Assembly: GCA_002717855.1 (NCBI GenBank) | Contig: PBCD01000002.1 | Span: 21,968 to 34,107 of the forward strand | Length of the DNA: 12,140 nt | Source: Rickettsiales bacterium | GTDB taxonomy: Bacteria; Pseudomonadota; Alphaproteobacteria; TMED127 | Direction of reading: 5' to 3' | Part shown: piece after piece, positions 1 through 6,887 of the stretch | Numbering within the stretch: position 1 is the stretch's first letter | How the letters are laid out: each line of letters starts with the position of its first letter | Notes under the pieces: model-generated | What the model was told of the DNA's origin: nothing | What the model saw: only the letters and a program-made list of their open reading frames with translations | Databases searched by the model: none | Made by a program: the position numbers and the translations under genes

Positions 1-432
1 AAACTTATGGACAAATTGGAAAAAAAAAAATTTTCCAAAATGAAACCAGTTTTGGATAGAGCCAAGAGAATGAAAACAAAAGGTGTTTTTTTACATGAAC
101 CTATGCAAAGAACTGAATTAATAAAAGAAATAAAAAAATCCAGGTTATTTTTGTATGAAGGAAGTTTAGAAGAAACGTTTTGCATGTCTGTAGCAGAAGC
201 TCAGGTTATAGGACTGCCGACAGTGGTAAAAGATTTGGGATGTATGAGAGAAAGAGTTCAAGATAAAATTACAGGACATATGTGTTCGAATGATTTACAA
301 TTTAGTAAACATGCAATTAATTTATTAAAGAATGATGAGGATTGGAAAAGATTAAATCAAAATTCTTTGAGGTTAGAAAATCATAAAGGTTGGTCAGAAA
401 TAGCAAAGGAATGGAAAAAGATTCTAAAATAA
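1..432 (+). CDS. GT4-type glycosyltransferase, C-terminal part (5' end outside window)
   Basis: The reading frame is open from base 1, so this is the C-terminal 143 residues of a longer protein; the first internal ATG at 7 is probably not the real start. What remains is the nucleotide-sugar-binding half of a GT-B fold enzyme of the GT4 (Glycos_transf_1) family. It has the E-x7-E motif (E58 and E66 counted from base 1) followed by a G-L-P-T-V turn, then a helical tail. GT4 enzymes transfer a sugar from an activated donor to a growing glycan, usually at the inner face of the cytoplasmic membrane. The gene overlaps the next glycosyltransferase by 22 nt, and an asparagine synthetase-like gene follows, which suggests a surface polysaccharide or LPS cluster. 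Donor and acceptor cannot be read from sequence. The family call is secure; the N-terminal half is unseen. Confidence 0.8.
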   Translation, partial: KLMDKLEKKKFSKMKPVLDRAKRMKTKGVFLHEPMQRTELIKEIKKSRLFLYEGSLEETFCMSVAEAQVIGLPTVVKDLGCMRERVQDKITGHMCSNDLQFSKHAINLLKNDEDWKRLNQNSLRLENHKGWSEIAKEWKKILK

Positions 433-1451
433 AAATTGTAAATATAATGTCTGGTTCAAATTATGGTGGAGCAGAAAATTTCTTTGAGCGTTTTTCAATT
501 GCATTAAACAAAGAATCAAATATTTTACAAAAAGTTATAATTAGAAAAAATAAAAGAAGATACAATTTACTTAAAAAAAATGGAATAGATATAGAAGAAT
601 TAGCTTTTAAAGGCAAATGGGATTTATTAACGAAAAAAAGTTTAAAAAAAAAATGTGAAATTTTTCAACCTGATGTAATTTTAACGTGGATGAATAGAGC
701 TTCGTATTTGATATCAGACCTTGATAAATCGATTATTAAAATTGGCAGACTAGGGGGATATTACAACATAAAGAATTATATTTATTGTGATTATCTCATA
801 GCAAATACAGAGGATATAAAAGATTTTATTATCTCTAAGGGTTGGGATCCTGAAAAAGTTTTTTGTTTAAATAATTTTGTTGGTAATGATCTAGAGTACG
901 TCAAACATAAGACGAAAAATGTAAATGAAAAAATCTTATTAGGGTTAGGCAGATTTCATGAAAATAAAGCCTTTGAAACTATTATTAGTGCATTACCTAA
1001 ACTTAAAAATTTTGAATTAATATTAGTTGGAACAGGGAAATTAAAAAAATATTATCAATTAGAATCTGAGAGACTCGGAGTGTCCCACAAAGTAAAAATA
1101 ATTAATTGGGTTGAGGATGTGTCTAAATATTATTTGTCGGCAGATTATTTGATATGCCCTTCAAGGATCGAACCATTAGGTAATATTATTATTGAAGCTT
1201 GGTCATATAAATTACCAGTAGTGGCCTCAAATATAATGGGCCCGAAAAGATTAATAAAACATAAAATCAATGGAATGAAATTTGAAGTTGAGGATGTTGA
1301 CGGCCTTATTTCATGTTTAAATGAGATTAATTCTAACAAAACTTTAAAAAACAAAATTATAGAAAATGCTTACAATGATTATCAAAAAAAATTTTCCAAA
1401 GATGTAGTAATAAAAAAATTTAAAGAAATTTTAAAACGCTTGAAAAAATAA
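411..1451 (+). CDS. GT4-family glycosyltransferase
   Basis: A 346-residue GT-B glycosyltransferase. The N-terminus has the typical start of a GT4 acceptor domain: a hydrophobic strand followed by a Y-G-G-A-E-N loop near residues 17-22. The C-terminal donor domain starts near residue 175 with a G-L-G-R-F strand and carries E-P-L-G-N-I-I-I-E (E254 and E262, the E-x7-E pair), then a G-P-x-x-L-I segment. The E-P-L-G-N-x-x-x-E-A-W version is, from memory, common in proteobacterial LPS and exopolysaccharide glycosyltransferases. The ATG at 411 was chosen because it puts the GGAE loop at the family's usual distance from the start. A TTG at 390 would add seven residues with no support. The gene overlaps its predecessor by 22 nt, and its TAA shares one base with the ATG of asnB (TAATG), so translational coupling is likely. 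Sugar specificity is unknown. Confidence 0.88.
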   Translation: MEKDSKIKIVNIMSGSNYGGAENFFERFSIALNKESNILQKVIIRKNKRRYNLLKKNGIDIEELAFKGKWDLLTKKSLKKKCEIFQPDVILTWMNRASYLISDLDKSIIKIGRLGGYYNIKNYIYCDYLIANTEDIKDFIISKGWDPEKVFCLNNFVGNDLEYVKHKTKNVNEKILLGLGRFHENKAFETIISALPKLKNFELILVGTGKLKKYYQLESERLGVSHKVKIINWVEDVSKYYLSADYLICPSRIEPLGNIIIEAWSYKLPVVASNIMGPKRLIKHKINGMKFEVEDVDGLISCLNEINSNKTLKNKIIENAYNDYQKKFSKDVVIKKFKEILKRLKK

Positions 1452-3184
1452 TGTGTGGAATTGCTGGCATATTTTCAAAAACTATTAACAAAAACATGGA
1501 AGAAAAATGTCTTAAAATGTTTGATTTGTTATCACACAGAGGTCCAGATGGTGAGGGGTTTTTCAAAAATCCAAACAATATTATGTATCATAAACGTTTA
1601 TCAATCATTGATATTAAAGGTGGAAAACAACCAATTGAAAACCAAAGATACGTATTAATTGCTAATGGAGAAATCTACAATGATCTTGAAATTAGAAATC
1701 AGAATAAAAATTACAAATTTATTTCACACTCTGATTGTGAGTCAATTTTATGTGTCTATGAGAATTTTGGCATTAATGGTTTTAAAAAACTAAGGGGTAT
1801 GTTCGCTTTTGCAATTTATGACAAAATTACAAATGAATTAATTCTGGGAAGAGACGTATTTGGTATAAAGCCACTTTTTTTTTGTTATCAAGATCAAACA
1901 TTTATTTATAGTTCTGAAATTCAATCTATTTTAAAGTCAAATACCTTTAAAGCTAAACTTAATAAGAATAAAATAAAAGAACTGTTACAGCTTCAATTTA
2001 CAACTGGAAGAAATACAATTTTTGATGGTATATTGAGATTAAGACCTGGGGAAATATTAACACTAAAAGATTATAGAATTAAAAATTCTAAAATTTTAGA
2101 TAAACAAATATCAAAAAAAAATTTGAATATTCAGAAATCTCTTGAGGAGCTAGAAAGTTCAGTTTTAGTGCATCAAAGAAGTGATGTTCCATATGGTCTT
2201 TTTTTTTCAGGAGGAATCGATTCAACATTAATTCTATATTTGATGTCTTTAGTCAATTCAAATCCAATTAATTGTTACAGTATAGTATTTGAACCTGTTG
2301 ATAGGAATATAATAAAAAATATCTGCAGCCAATTTAATGTAAATTTAAAATTCGTAAATTTTGAAAAAAACGATTTTTGGAATTTGTTACCAATTGTTGC
2401 AAACGCGCTGGATGATCCGATAATCGATTATGCAACTGTGCCAACCTATAAACTAGCACAAGTTGCCAAGAATGATGTGAAAGTAGTTTTAAGCGGCGAG
2501 GGAGGAGATGAAATTTTTGGTGGATATGGAAGATACAGAGCCTCTATGAGAACTTTTTTTAAAAAAGAAATTTTTACAAATGGTGCTTTTAAAAAATTTA
2601 AATATTTTAATAATAAGCTTAGTGGTTGGGATTTTGAAATTAAACAATGCAAGATTAGAAATATGAATCAAAAAATTACTAAATTGCAAAAGACTCAACT
2701 TATTGATTTTGAAAATTGGTTACCAAATGATTTGTTAACAAAATTAGATAGATGTTTAATGGCTAATGGTTTAGAGGGAAGAACTCCTTTGGTAGATAAA
2801 GATATTTTTCAAAAATTTTTCCTAATGAAAGATAATTTAAAAATTAAAAATGGACTTGGAAAGCATTTTTTAAGAGAATTCCTCAACAAAAGACTAAAAT
2901 TCTATAACGCTTTTGAAAAAAAAAAGGGATTTACTGTGCCTATAAGAGATTGGATACCAGAAAAATCAAAAATATTAGAAAAGATTTTACCTAGAGTTAG
3001 TTGTTTAAATTCACTTTTTTCAAAAAAAGAAATTGCCGGACTTTGTAAAACGCTTAAATATGACGCTAAAGCGAGTATTCCTGTTTGGCATTTAATTTTT
3101 TTTGCACTATGGTATATTGCCAATGTAGAAAATAGAAAAATTGATGGAAATACATTTGAAGTTCTTTCCGATAATACTATGTGA
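1451..3184 (+). CDS. asnB: Asparagine synthase (glutamine-hydrolysing)-like amidotransferase
   Basis: A 577-residue class II glutamine amidotransferase. Cys2 right after the initiator Met is the N-terminal nucleophile that releases ammonia from glutamine; the H-R-G-P-D-G and N-G-E-I-Y-N motifs of that domain follow. The synthetase domain has the PP-loop S-G-G-I-D-S (residues 253-258), which binds ATP, and the S-G-E-G-G-D-E motif (348-354) near the acyl-adenylate site, plus E-G-R-T-P-L-V-D later on. AsnB converts aspartate to asparagine. Homologues inside polysaccharide clusters are often thought to amidate other carboxylates, and the two glycosyltransferases upstream make that possible here. 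All catalytic landmarks are intact and the length is usual for the family. The ATG shares a base with the upstream stop, and the TGA shares a base with the next ATG (TGATG). The family is certain; the choice between free aspartate and a glycan carboxylate is not. Confidence 0.9.
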   Translation: MCGIAGIFSKTINKNMEEKCLKMFDLLSHRGPDGEGFFKNPNNIMYHKRLSIIDIKGGKQPIENQRYVLIANGEIYNDLEIRNQNKNYKFISHSDCESILCVYENFGINGFKKLRGMFAFAIYDKITNELILGRDVFGIKPLFFCYQDQTFIYSSEIQSILKSNTFKAKLNKNKIKELLQLQFTTGRNTIFDGILRLRPGEILTLKDYRIKNSKILDKQISKKNLNIQKSLEELESSVLVHQRSDVPYGLFFSGGIDSTLILYLMSLVNSNPINCYSIVFEPVDRNIIKNICSQFNVNLKFVNFEKNDFWNLLPIVANALDDPIIDYATVPTYKLAQVAKNDVKVVLSGEGGDEIFGGYGRYRASMRTFFKKEIFTNGAFKKFKYFNNKLSGWDFEIKQCKIRNMNQKITKLQKTQLIDFENWLPNDLLTKLDRCLMANGLEGRTPLVDKDIFQKFFLMKDNLKIKNGLGKHFLREFLNKRLKFYNAFEKKKGFTVPIRDWIPEKSKILEKILPRVSCLNSLFSKKEIAGLCKTLKYDAKASIPVWHLIFFALWYIANVENRKIDGNTFEVLSDNTM

Positions 3185-4521
3185 TGCAAAAAAAAACTTT
3201 TGATCTAATTTTAAGGAATGGAAAAGTTGTCTTTGGTAAAAAAACAGAGACAAGTGATATAGGTATTATAGATTCTAAAATTGCTTCAGTTGGTAATTTA
3301 TCTCTTCATCAATCTAAAAAAATATTGGATATTTCTAACTTACATGTATTGCCTGGATGCATAGATACTCAAGTTCATTTTCGGGAACCAGGATTTACTC
3401 ATAAAGAAGACATAAAAAGTGGATCTAAAGGTGCTATTCTAGGGGGAATCACTGGTTTTTTTGAAATGCCTAATACAGATCCACCTACCATCAATGAAAT
3501 TGAATTTAAGAATAAAATATCTTCTGCAAAAAAAAACTCATATTGTAATTTTGGTTTTTATATCGGGGCATCTAAAGAAAATGCAAAAGATTTACAATTT
3601 TTAGAAACACTTCCAGGTTGTGCTGGAGTAAAAATTTTTATGGGTTCATCTACTGGAAGTTTACTTGTAGAGGATGATGAGAATTTGGAAAAAATTTTTA
3701 GTTCATGTTTTAAAAATATTGCAATACATAGTGAAGATGAATACAGATTGGTTGCAAGAAAAAAAATTATTGACGAAGCAAACGTAGATGTTGGTGAACA
3801 TGAAATATGGAGAGATTCGATCTCAGCAATCAAAAGTACAAAAAGACTTATAAACCTCTCAAAAAAATTAGGTAGAAAAATTCACATACTTCATATTTCT
3901 ACTCAAGATGAAATTAAATTAATAAAAAAAAATAAAAAACTAATTACTGCTGAGGTAACTCCCCAACATCTTTTTTTCAATTCACCTGATTGTTATAAAG
4001 AGCTTGGGACACTGGCACAAATGAATCCTCCTATAAGAAATAAAAAACATCAGTCGGGTCTATGGAAAGGTATCCAAGATGGGGTAATAGATGTAATAGG
4101 ATCAGACCACGCCCCTCATACTTTATCTGAGAAGAATAAAGATTATCCTTTATCGCCGTCGGGTATGGTTGGAGTTCAAACATTAGTACCGGTTATGCTA
4201 GATTTCGTAAACCAAAAGAAATTATCTATTTTTGATTTTGTAAGATTAACGTGTGTTAACCCATGTAAAATTTTCAATATCATGAATAAAGGAAAAATTA
4301 AAAAAAATTACGACGCAGACTTTACTGTTGTAGATTTAAACAAAACAAAAATTGTTGAAAATAATTGGATTGCAAGTAAATCAGGTTGGACACCCTATGA
4401 TGGTAAAAAACTAAAAGGTTGGCCATCTCACACAATAATTGGAGGAGAAATAGTTATGCAGGAGGGAGAAATTTTAAAAAAAATTGATGCTAAACCATTT
4501 GAATTTGGCGATATTGATTAA
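3184..4521 (+). CDS. Dihydroorotase-like cyclic amidohydrolase with QxH metal motif
   Basis: A 445-residue amidohydrolase-superfamily protein of the dihydroorotase/allantoinase branch. These enzymes open or close cyclic amides using one or two metal ions in a TIM barrel. Visible landmarks are F-R-E-P-G and M-P-N-T-D-P-P, a candidate carbamylated Lys150 in G-V-K-I-F, His182 (I-H-S-E-D), His237 in I-L-H-I-S, and D308-H309-A-P-H312. The usual D-x-H-x-H-F-R is here D-T-Q63-V-H65-F-R67, so the first metal-binding His is Gln. I recall annotated alphaproteobacterial dihydroorotase paralogues with the same D-T-Q-V-H-F-R-E-P-G stretch, so this may be a subfamily trait rather than damage. The ATG at 3184 overlaps the asnB stop by one base and is preferred to the GTG at 3181. 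No pyrB or other pyrimidine gene is visible beside it; its neighbours are glycan genes. I leave the symbol empty because pyrC function is unproven. Confidence 0.82.
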   Translation: MQKKTFDLILRNGKVVFGKKTETSDIGIIDSKIASVGNLSLHQSKKILDISNLHVLPGCIDTQVHFREPGFTHKEDIKSGSKGAILGGITGFFEMPNTDPPTINEIEFKNKISSAKKNSYCNFGFYIGASKENAKDLQFLETLPGCAGVKIFMGSSTGSLLVEDDENLEKIFSSCFKNIAIHSEDEYRLVARKKIIDEANVDVGEHEIWRDSISAIKSTKRLINLSKKLGRKIHILHISTQDEIKLIKKNKKLITAEVTPQHLFFNSPDCYKELGTLAQMNPPIRNKKHQSGLWKGIQDGVIDVIGSDHAPHTLSEKNKDYPLSPSGMVGVQTLVPVMLDFVNQKKLSIFDFVRLTCVNPCKIFNIMNKGKIKKNYDADFTVVDLNKTKIVENNWIASKSGWTPYDGKKLKGWPSHTIIGGEIVMQEGEILKKIDAKPFEFGDID

Positions 4522-4688
4522 TTTTTTTTTTTACAATTAACTACCTCAATAGATTCATTACTACAAAAAAATTTTTTTCGTACTTTTGTTACAGCTATTA
4601 GTTTTGCCTCTTCTTCTGTAAATGCTTCTATATATTCTGTGCATTTTCCGTATATAAAAATTTCTAAATCAACAATATACCAATTCAT
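4518..4688 (-). CDS. 56-aa microprotein coupled to the DAACS symporter gene
   Basis: A small gene of 56 residues, read on the minus strand from an ATG at 4688-4686 to a TAA at 4520-4518. Its ATG overlaps the TGA of the upstream symporter gene in an ATGA (4 nt), the classic arrangement for translational coupling, and this is the main reason to believe it. The product starts M-N-W-Y-I-V-D-L-E, giving an alternating hydrophobic strand (about residues 3-13). A helix rich in Glu, Ala and Lys follows (about 22-38), then another short strand, and it ends K-K-K-N. This strand-helix-strand layout with an E-E-E-A-K helix looks like a compact cytosolic alpha/beta microprotein. There is no signal peptide or membrane segment. 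It has three cysteines (16, 42, 52). I do not recognise the family. Its last bases overlap the convergent amidohydrolase stop by 2 nt. A role linked to the transporter is only an inference from coupling. Confidence 0.65.
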   Translation of the reverse strand: MNWYIVDLEIFIYGKCTEYIEAFTEEEAKLIAVTKVRKKFFCSNESIEVVNCKKKN

Positions 4689-5914
4689 TTACTTGTTTCA
4701 GATTGATCAATTAAAAAACTTATTGTGGCATCACCGGATACGTTAACTGAAGTTCTAAGCATGTCAAGGAGTCTGTCAACACCCATTACTATGGCTATTC
4801 CTTCTAAGGGTAGTCCAACCTGTGTTAAAACCATGCCTAGCATTATTAAACCTACACCAGGCACACCTGCTGTTCCAATTGATGCAAGAGTTGCTGTAAG
4901 AATTATTGTCAGGAAGTCACTTAAAAATAAGCTTTGGGCATAAATATTTGCTATAAAAACGGTAGCTACCCCTTGCATTATTGCTGTCCCGTCCATGTTT
5001 ATCGTAGATCCAAGTGGAATGGTGAAGGATGCAACCCTTTTTTTAACTTTAAGATTCTCTGTAACGTTTCTAAGTGTAATTGGAATTGTTGCACTACTGC
5101 TCGAAGTTGAAAAAGCAAAAAAAATACATTCTTTTATATTTTTGAAAAAATAAATTGGCGAAATTTTTGCTAAAAGTTTTAAAAGCGATCCATAAATCAA
5201 AAACATGTGGATGAATAAAACTATAATTACTGTAAAAAAATATTTTCCCAATTCTAAAATCATATCAACTCCTTGAGTTGCAAATGTATTTGAAATTAAA
5301 CAAAAAATACCAAAAGGGGCAAAAATCATAATAATTTGGAGTGCTTGCAAAATAACCTCATTTAAACTAACAAAAAAATCATTTGCTGATTTTCCTTTTG
5401 ATTTGGAAATGGAAATTGCACATCCTATAAGTAGAGCAAAGAAAATTACTTGTAACATATTCCCTTGAACTAACGATTCAAATGGATTTTCAGGAATAAT
5501 ATTAATTAAAATCTCAGAAATTTTTGGTGCCTGATCTATTTCAATCTCATTCACAATTATTTGAGATTTGAAGCTTTTTCCAGGACTGATGATAGAAGCC
5601 AATAGAATGGCAATTGTTATAGCAATAGATGTTGTGAATATATAAAAACTGATTGTTTTAATACTTATTCTACCGAGACTAGTAAAATCTTTCAAATTGC
5701 ATACTCCACAAATTAGAGAACAAAATACAATTGGAACAACAAGCATTTTTAAAGCTCTGAGAAAGAGCTCACCACCAGTTGTTAAAATGTCACCTGTTAT
5801 AAAAGTATATGTTAAAAAACCGTATTCTTTAAATAAATTTAAAGCAACTCCAAAAATAATTCCTAATATAAAAGCTATAAGAATTTTCTCTGTTAGTGTT
5901 TTTTTTTCTTTCAT
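4685..5914 (-). CDS. DAACS-family cation:acidic amino acid symporter (GltP/GltPh type)
   Basis: A 409-residue secondary transporter of the dicarboxylate/amino acid:cation symporter family, an inner-membrane protein with about eight helices and two re-entrant hairpins. The serine-rich HP1 stretch is F-S-T-S-S-S-S-A-T (268-276), TM7 has N-M-D-G-T (306-310), and TM8 has D-R-L-L-D384-M-L-R387-T-x-x-N391-V-S-G-D395. By alignment these match D394, R397, N401 and D405 of GltPh, which bind the substrate's amino group and side-chain carboxylate and a sodium ion. DctA-type dicarboxylate carriers, as I recall them, lack the first Asp, so aspartate or glutamate uptake is favoured, probably sodium-driven. 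The ATG at 5914 is preferred; a TTG at 5923 would add three residues. It starts one base after the upstream membrane-protein stop and ends in an ATGA overlap with a microprotein. The exact substrate is not proven. Confidence 0.9.
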   Translation of the reverse strand: MKEKKTLTEKILIAFILGIIFGVALNLFKEYGFLTYTFITGDILTTGGELFLRALKMLVVPIVFCSLICGVCNLKDFTSLGRISIKTISFYIFTTSIAITIAILLASIISPGKSFKSQIIVNEIEIDQAPKISEILINIIPENPFESLVQGNMLQVIFFALLIGCAISISKSKGKSANDFFVSLNEVILQALQIIMIFAPFGIFCLISNTFATQGVDMILELGKYFFTVIIVLFIHMFLIYGSLLKLLAKISPIYFFKNIKECIFFAFSTSSSSATIPITLRNVTENLKVKKRVASFTIPLGSTINMDGTAIMQGVATVFIANIYAQSLFLSDFLTIILTATLASIGTAGVPGVGLIMLGMVLTQVGLPLEGIAIVMGVDRLLDMLRTSVNVSGDATISFLIDQSETSK

Positions 5915-5915
5915 G

Positions 5916-6161
5916 CTAAGCAAAATTTAACCAGTTTAATATGGCTCTTATACCAATTATAAGATACATCAATTCCATTAATGTTCTGGGAGTATCTCTG
6001 TCTTTTATACCCATTAAAATCCAAATTATACATGAAAATGAGCATATTGTCCAACCTAACCATTGAGAAAAAGTATTTGCATTTCCAAGAATATAAGCAC
6101 CAATTACAGCCAGTATGAAACCTAACCAACGCCAATAATCAATTGTTTTTTTTTTATTCAT
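5916..6161 (-). CDS. Small three-helix membrane protein, unknown function
   Basis: An 81-residue hydrophobic protein with three likely membrane helices (about residues 10-26, 34-51 and 61-79) and short loops. The first loop contains G-N-A-N, and the loop after helix two is charged (K-D-R-D-T-P-R). A lysine-rich N-terminus (M-N-K-K-K) favours a cytoplasmic start. Tryptophans sit at the helix ends (W-R-W-L-G, W-L-G-W, L-N-W-L). The pattern reminds me of small PnuC-like or single-domain membrane proteins found in marine bacteria, but I cannot assign a family. The start ATG at 6161 has a weak GAG three bases upstream. The stop lies one base before the symporter ATG, so the two are almost surely translated from one message, and it may be an accessory to that transporter (inference). 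Upstream, the gene begins only nine bases after the CCA end of a tRNA. Confidence 0.75.
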   Translation of the reverse strand: MNKKKTIDYWRWLGFILAVIGAYILGNANTFSQWLGWTICSFSCIIWILMGIKDRDTPRTLMELMYLIIGIRAILNWLNFA

Positions 6162-6170
6162 TTACTCAAA

Positions 6171-6244
6171 TGGTGCCCTTACCCTGTACTGACCAGGAAG
6201 TTCAGTCTTACCAAGACCGTGTTTTACCATTAAACTATAAGGGC
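6171..6244 (-). tRNA. tRNA-Thr (anticodon GGU) with non-canonical T-loop
   Basis: Read on the minus strand, these 74 bases fold as a cloverleaf. There is a perfect 7-bp acceptor stem (GCCCTTA with TAAGGGC), U8-A9, and a 4-bp AU-rich D stem (GTTT/AAAC) around a loop with the conserved GG. The 5-bp anticodon stem has one G-U pair, and its loop TTGGTAA gives anticodon GGT. A 4-nt variable region and a 5-bp T stem (TCCTG/CAGGG) follow, then discriminator A and an encoded CCA. GGU reads threonine codons ACC and ACU. The D-arm and anticodon arm resemble alphaproteobacterial tRNA-Thr. The T-loop is GTCAGTA, where TTCRANY is expected: positions 54 and 58, which normally form the T54-A58 pair, are both G. 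It lies 3 nt after one gene's stop and 9 nt before the next gene's ATG, so it may be cut from a longer transcript. It could be a degenerate copy, but the intact stems argue against that. Confidence 0.75.
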
Positions 6245-6247
6245 GTA

Positions 6248-6742
6248 TTATAAATAATCTTTTTTTAGCAATTCCCCTAAAAAACCTAAGTCTTCTTCGT
6301 CATCTCGAATTTCCCAACTCATAGGTGCTTTTTCCACTAAATCAGCTCTTAATGAAAAAATATATTTTCTAAAATCAGCTAAAGTGATGTCCTCAGAATA
6401 CTCTTTTTTTTTAGTACCATTAAAAGGAGACCCAATAAATTTTTTAAATTTTCTTTTTGAAATAAAAAATTTCTTTTCGAACTTTAACGTATAGTACAAA
6501 AATTGACGAAGCCTTTCATATGAATTGTATTGTGGGTTTTTAATTTCACCCATAAACCTAATTATTGACTCAGCTCCATATTTTATCTCTAATAACTTTA
6601 CCTCTTTGTAATGCTTGTTGAGACCTCTTGAAAATTTTTTTGAACTAATATCAATGGGTACATCATTCACAATAAAATTTTCAGCAGTCGCAGCTACACA
6701 AATATCAAATATCCACTTAGGACAATACAATTCACTACTCAA
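6248..6742 (-). CDS. Hypothetical protein, 164 aa, TTG start
   Basis: I do not recognise this protein. No ATG lies near the 5' end of the frame. The TTG at 6742-6740 is preferred because a GGAG Shine-Dalgarno (6754-6751) sits eight bases upstream; a TTG at 6781 would add 13 residues but has no such site. The product is soluble and mixed: an N-terminal stretch C-P-K-W-I-F-D-I-C, a mostly helical middle with several aromatics (Y-N-S-Y-E-R-L-R-Q-F-L-Y-Y), a very basic segment (K-R-K-F-K-K-F) around residue 100, and an acidic tail with R-D-D-E-E-D. No membrane segment or signal peptide is visible. The N-terminal Cys, Pro and Trp do not form a clear metal site. Its base composition resembles its neighbours, so recent transfer is not indicated. 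It is divergent from the MazG-like gene and stops 3 nt before the tRNA-Thr. The open length and Shine-Dalgarno make it a likely real gene. Confidence 0.65.
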   Translation of the reverse strand: MSSELYCPKWIFDICVAATAENFIVNDVPIDISSKKFSRGLNKHYKEVKLLEIKYGAESIIRFMGEIKNPQYNSYERLRQFLYYTLKFEKKFFISKRKFKKFIGSPFNGTKKKEYSEDITLADFRKYIFSLRADLVEKAPMSWEIRDDEEDLGFLGELLKKDYL

Positions 6743-6750
6743 GTTAATAT

Positions 6751-6754
6751 CTCC
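6751..6754 (-). promoter_or_regulatory. Shine-Dalgarno GGAG deciding a TTG start
   Basis: GGAG read on the minus strand, followed by eight bases and then the TTG at 6742. It is one of the few clear ribosome binding sites in this window and is the main reason to place the start of the 164-aa orphan here rather than at the TTG at 6781. Confidence 0.55.
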
Positions 6755-6838
6755 ATATATATATATTCTAAAACAGCACAAAAAACAAAAAAAAGCAAAT
6801 TGACTGTATTACAAATAAAAAATTAAAAATAATTCTAA

Positions 6839-6866
6839 TTCACATAACTTTTTCATTAGCTATAAT
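6839..6866 (+). promoter_or_regulatory. Sigma70-type promoter for the MazG-like/dcd/murA cluster
   Basis: TTCACA (6839-6844, five of six bases match the -35 consensus) and a perfect TATAAT (6861-6866) are separated by 16 bases. Initiation about seven bases after the -10 box would leave a very short leader before the ATG at 6888. The site lies in the 145-base divergent region between the minus-strand 164-aa gene and the plus-strand cluster. I see no operator-like inverted repeat. The opposite strand has only AT-rich candidates (such as TTGTTT, 17 bases, TATATA) that would start transcription inside the Shine-Dalgarno, so I do not call a minus-strand promoter. Confidence 0.5.
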
Positions 6867-6887
6867 CATATTCATGAAAGATAATAA

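Noticed and set aside
2902..3189. 95-codon minus-strand open frame over the end of asnB
   Set aside because: It lies wholly opposite well-conserved asnB sequence, with no recognisable motif; it is a shadow of the real gene.
4522..4532. Run of eleven T after the amidohydrolase stop, as an intrinsic terminator
   Set aside because: No GC-containing hairpin precedes it, and on the other strand it encodes the lysine-rich end of the 56-aa gene.
6171..6244. The minus-strand cloverleaf as part of a split tmRNA
   Set aside because: It has a complete D arm, anticodon arm and threonine anticodon, and no tag reading frame is nearby.
6755..6783. Minus-strand promoter TTGTTT, 17 bases, TATATA for the 164-aa gene
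   Set aside because: The predicted start would fall within its Shine-Dalgarno, and matches like this are common in such AT-rich DNA.
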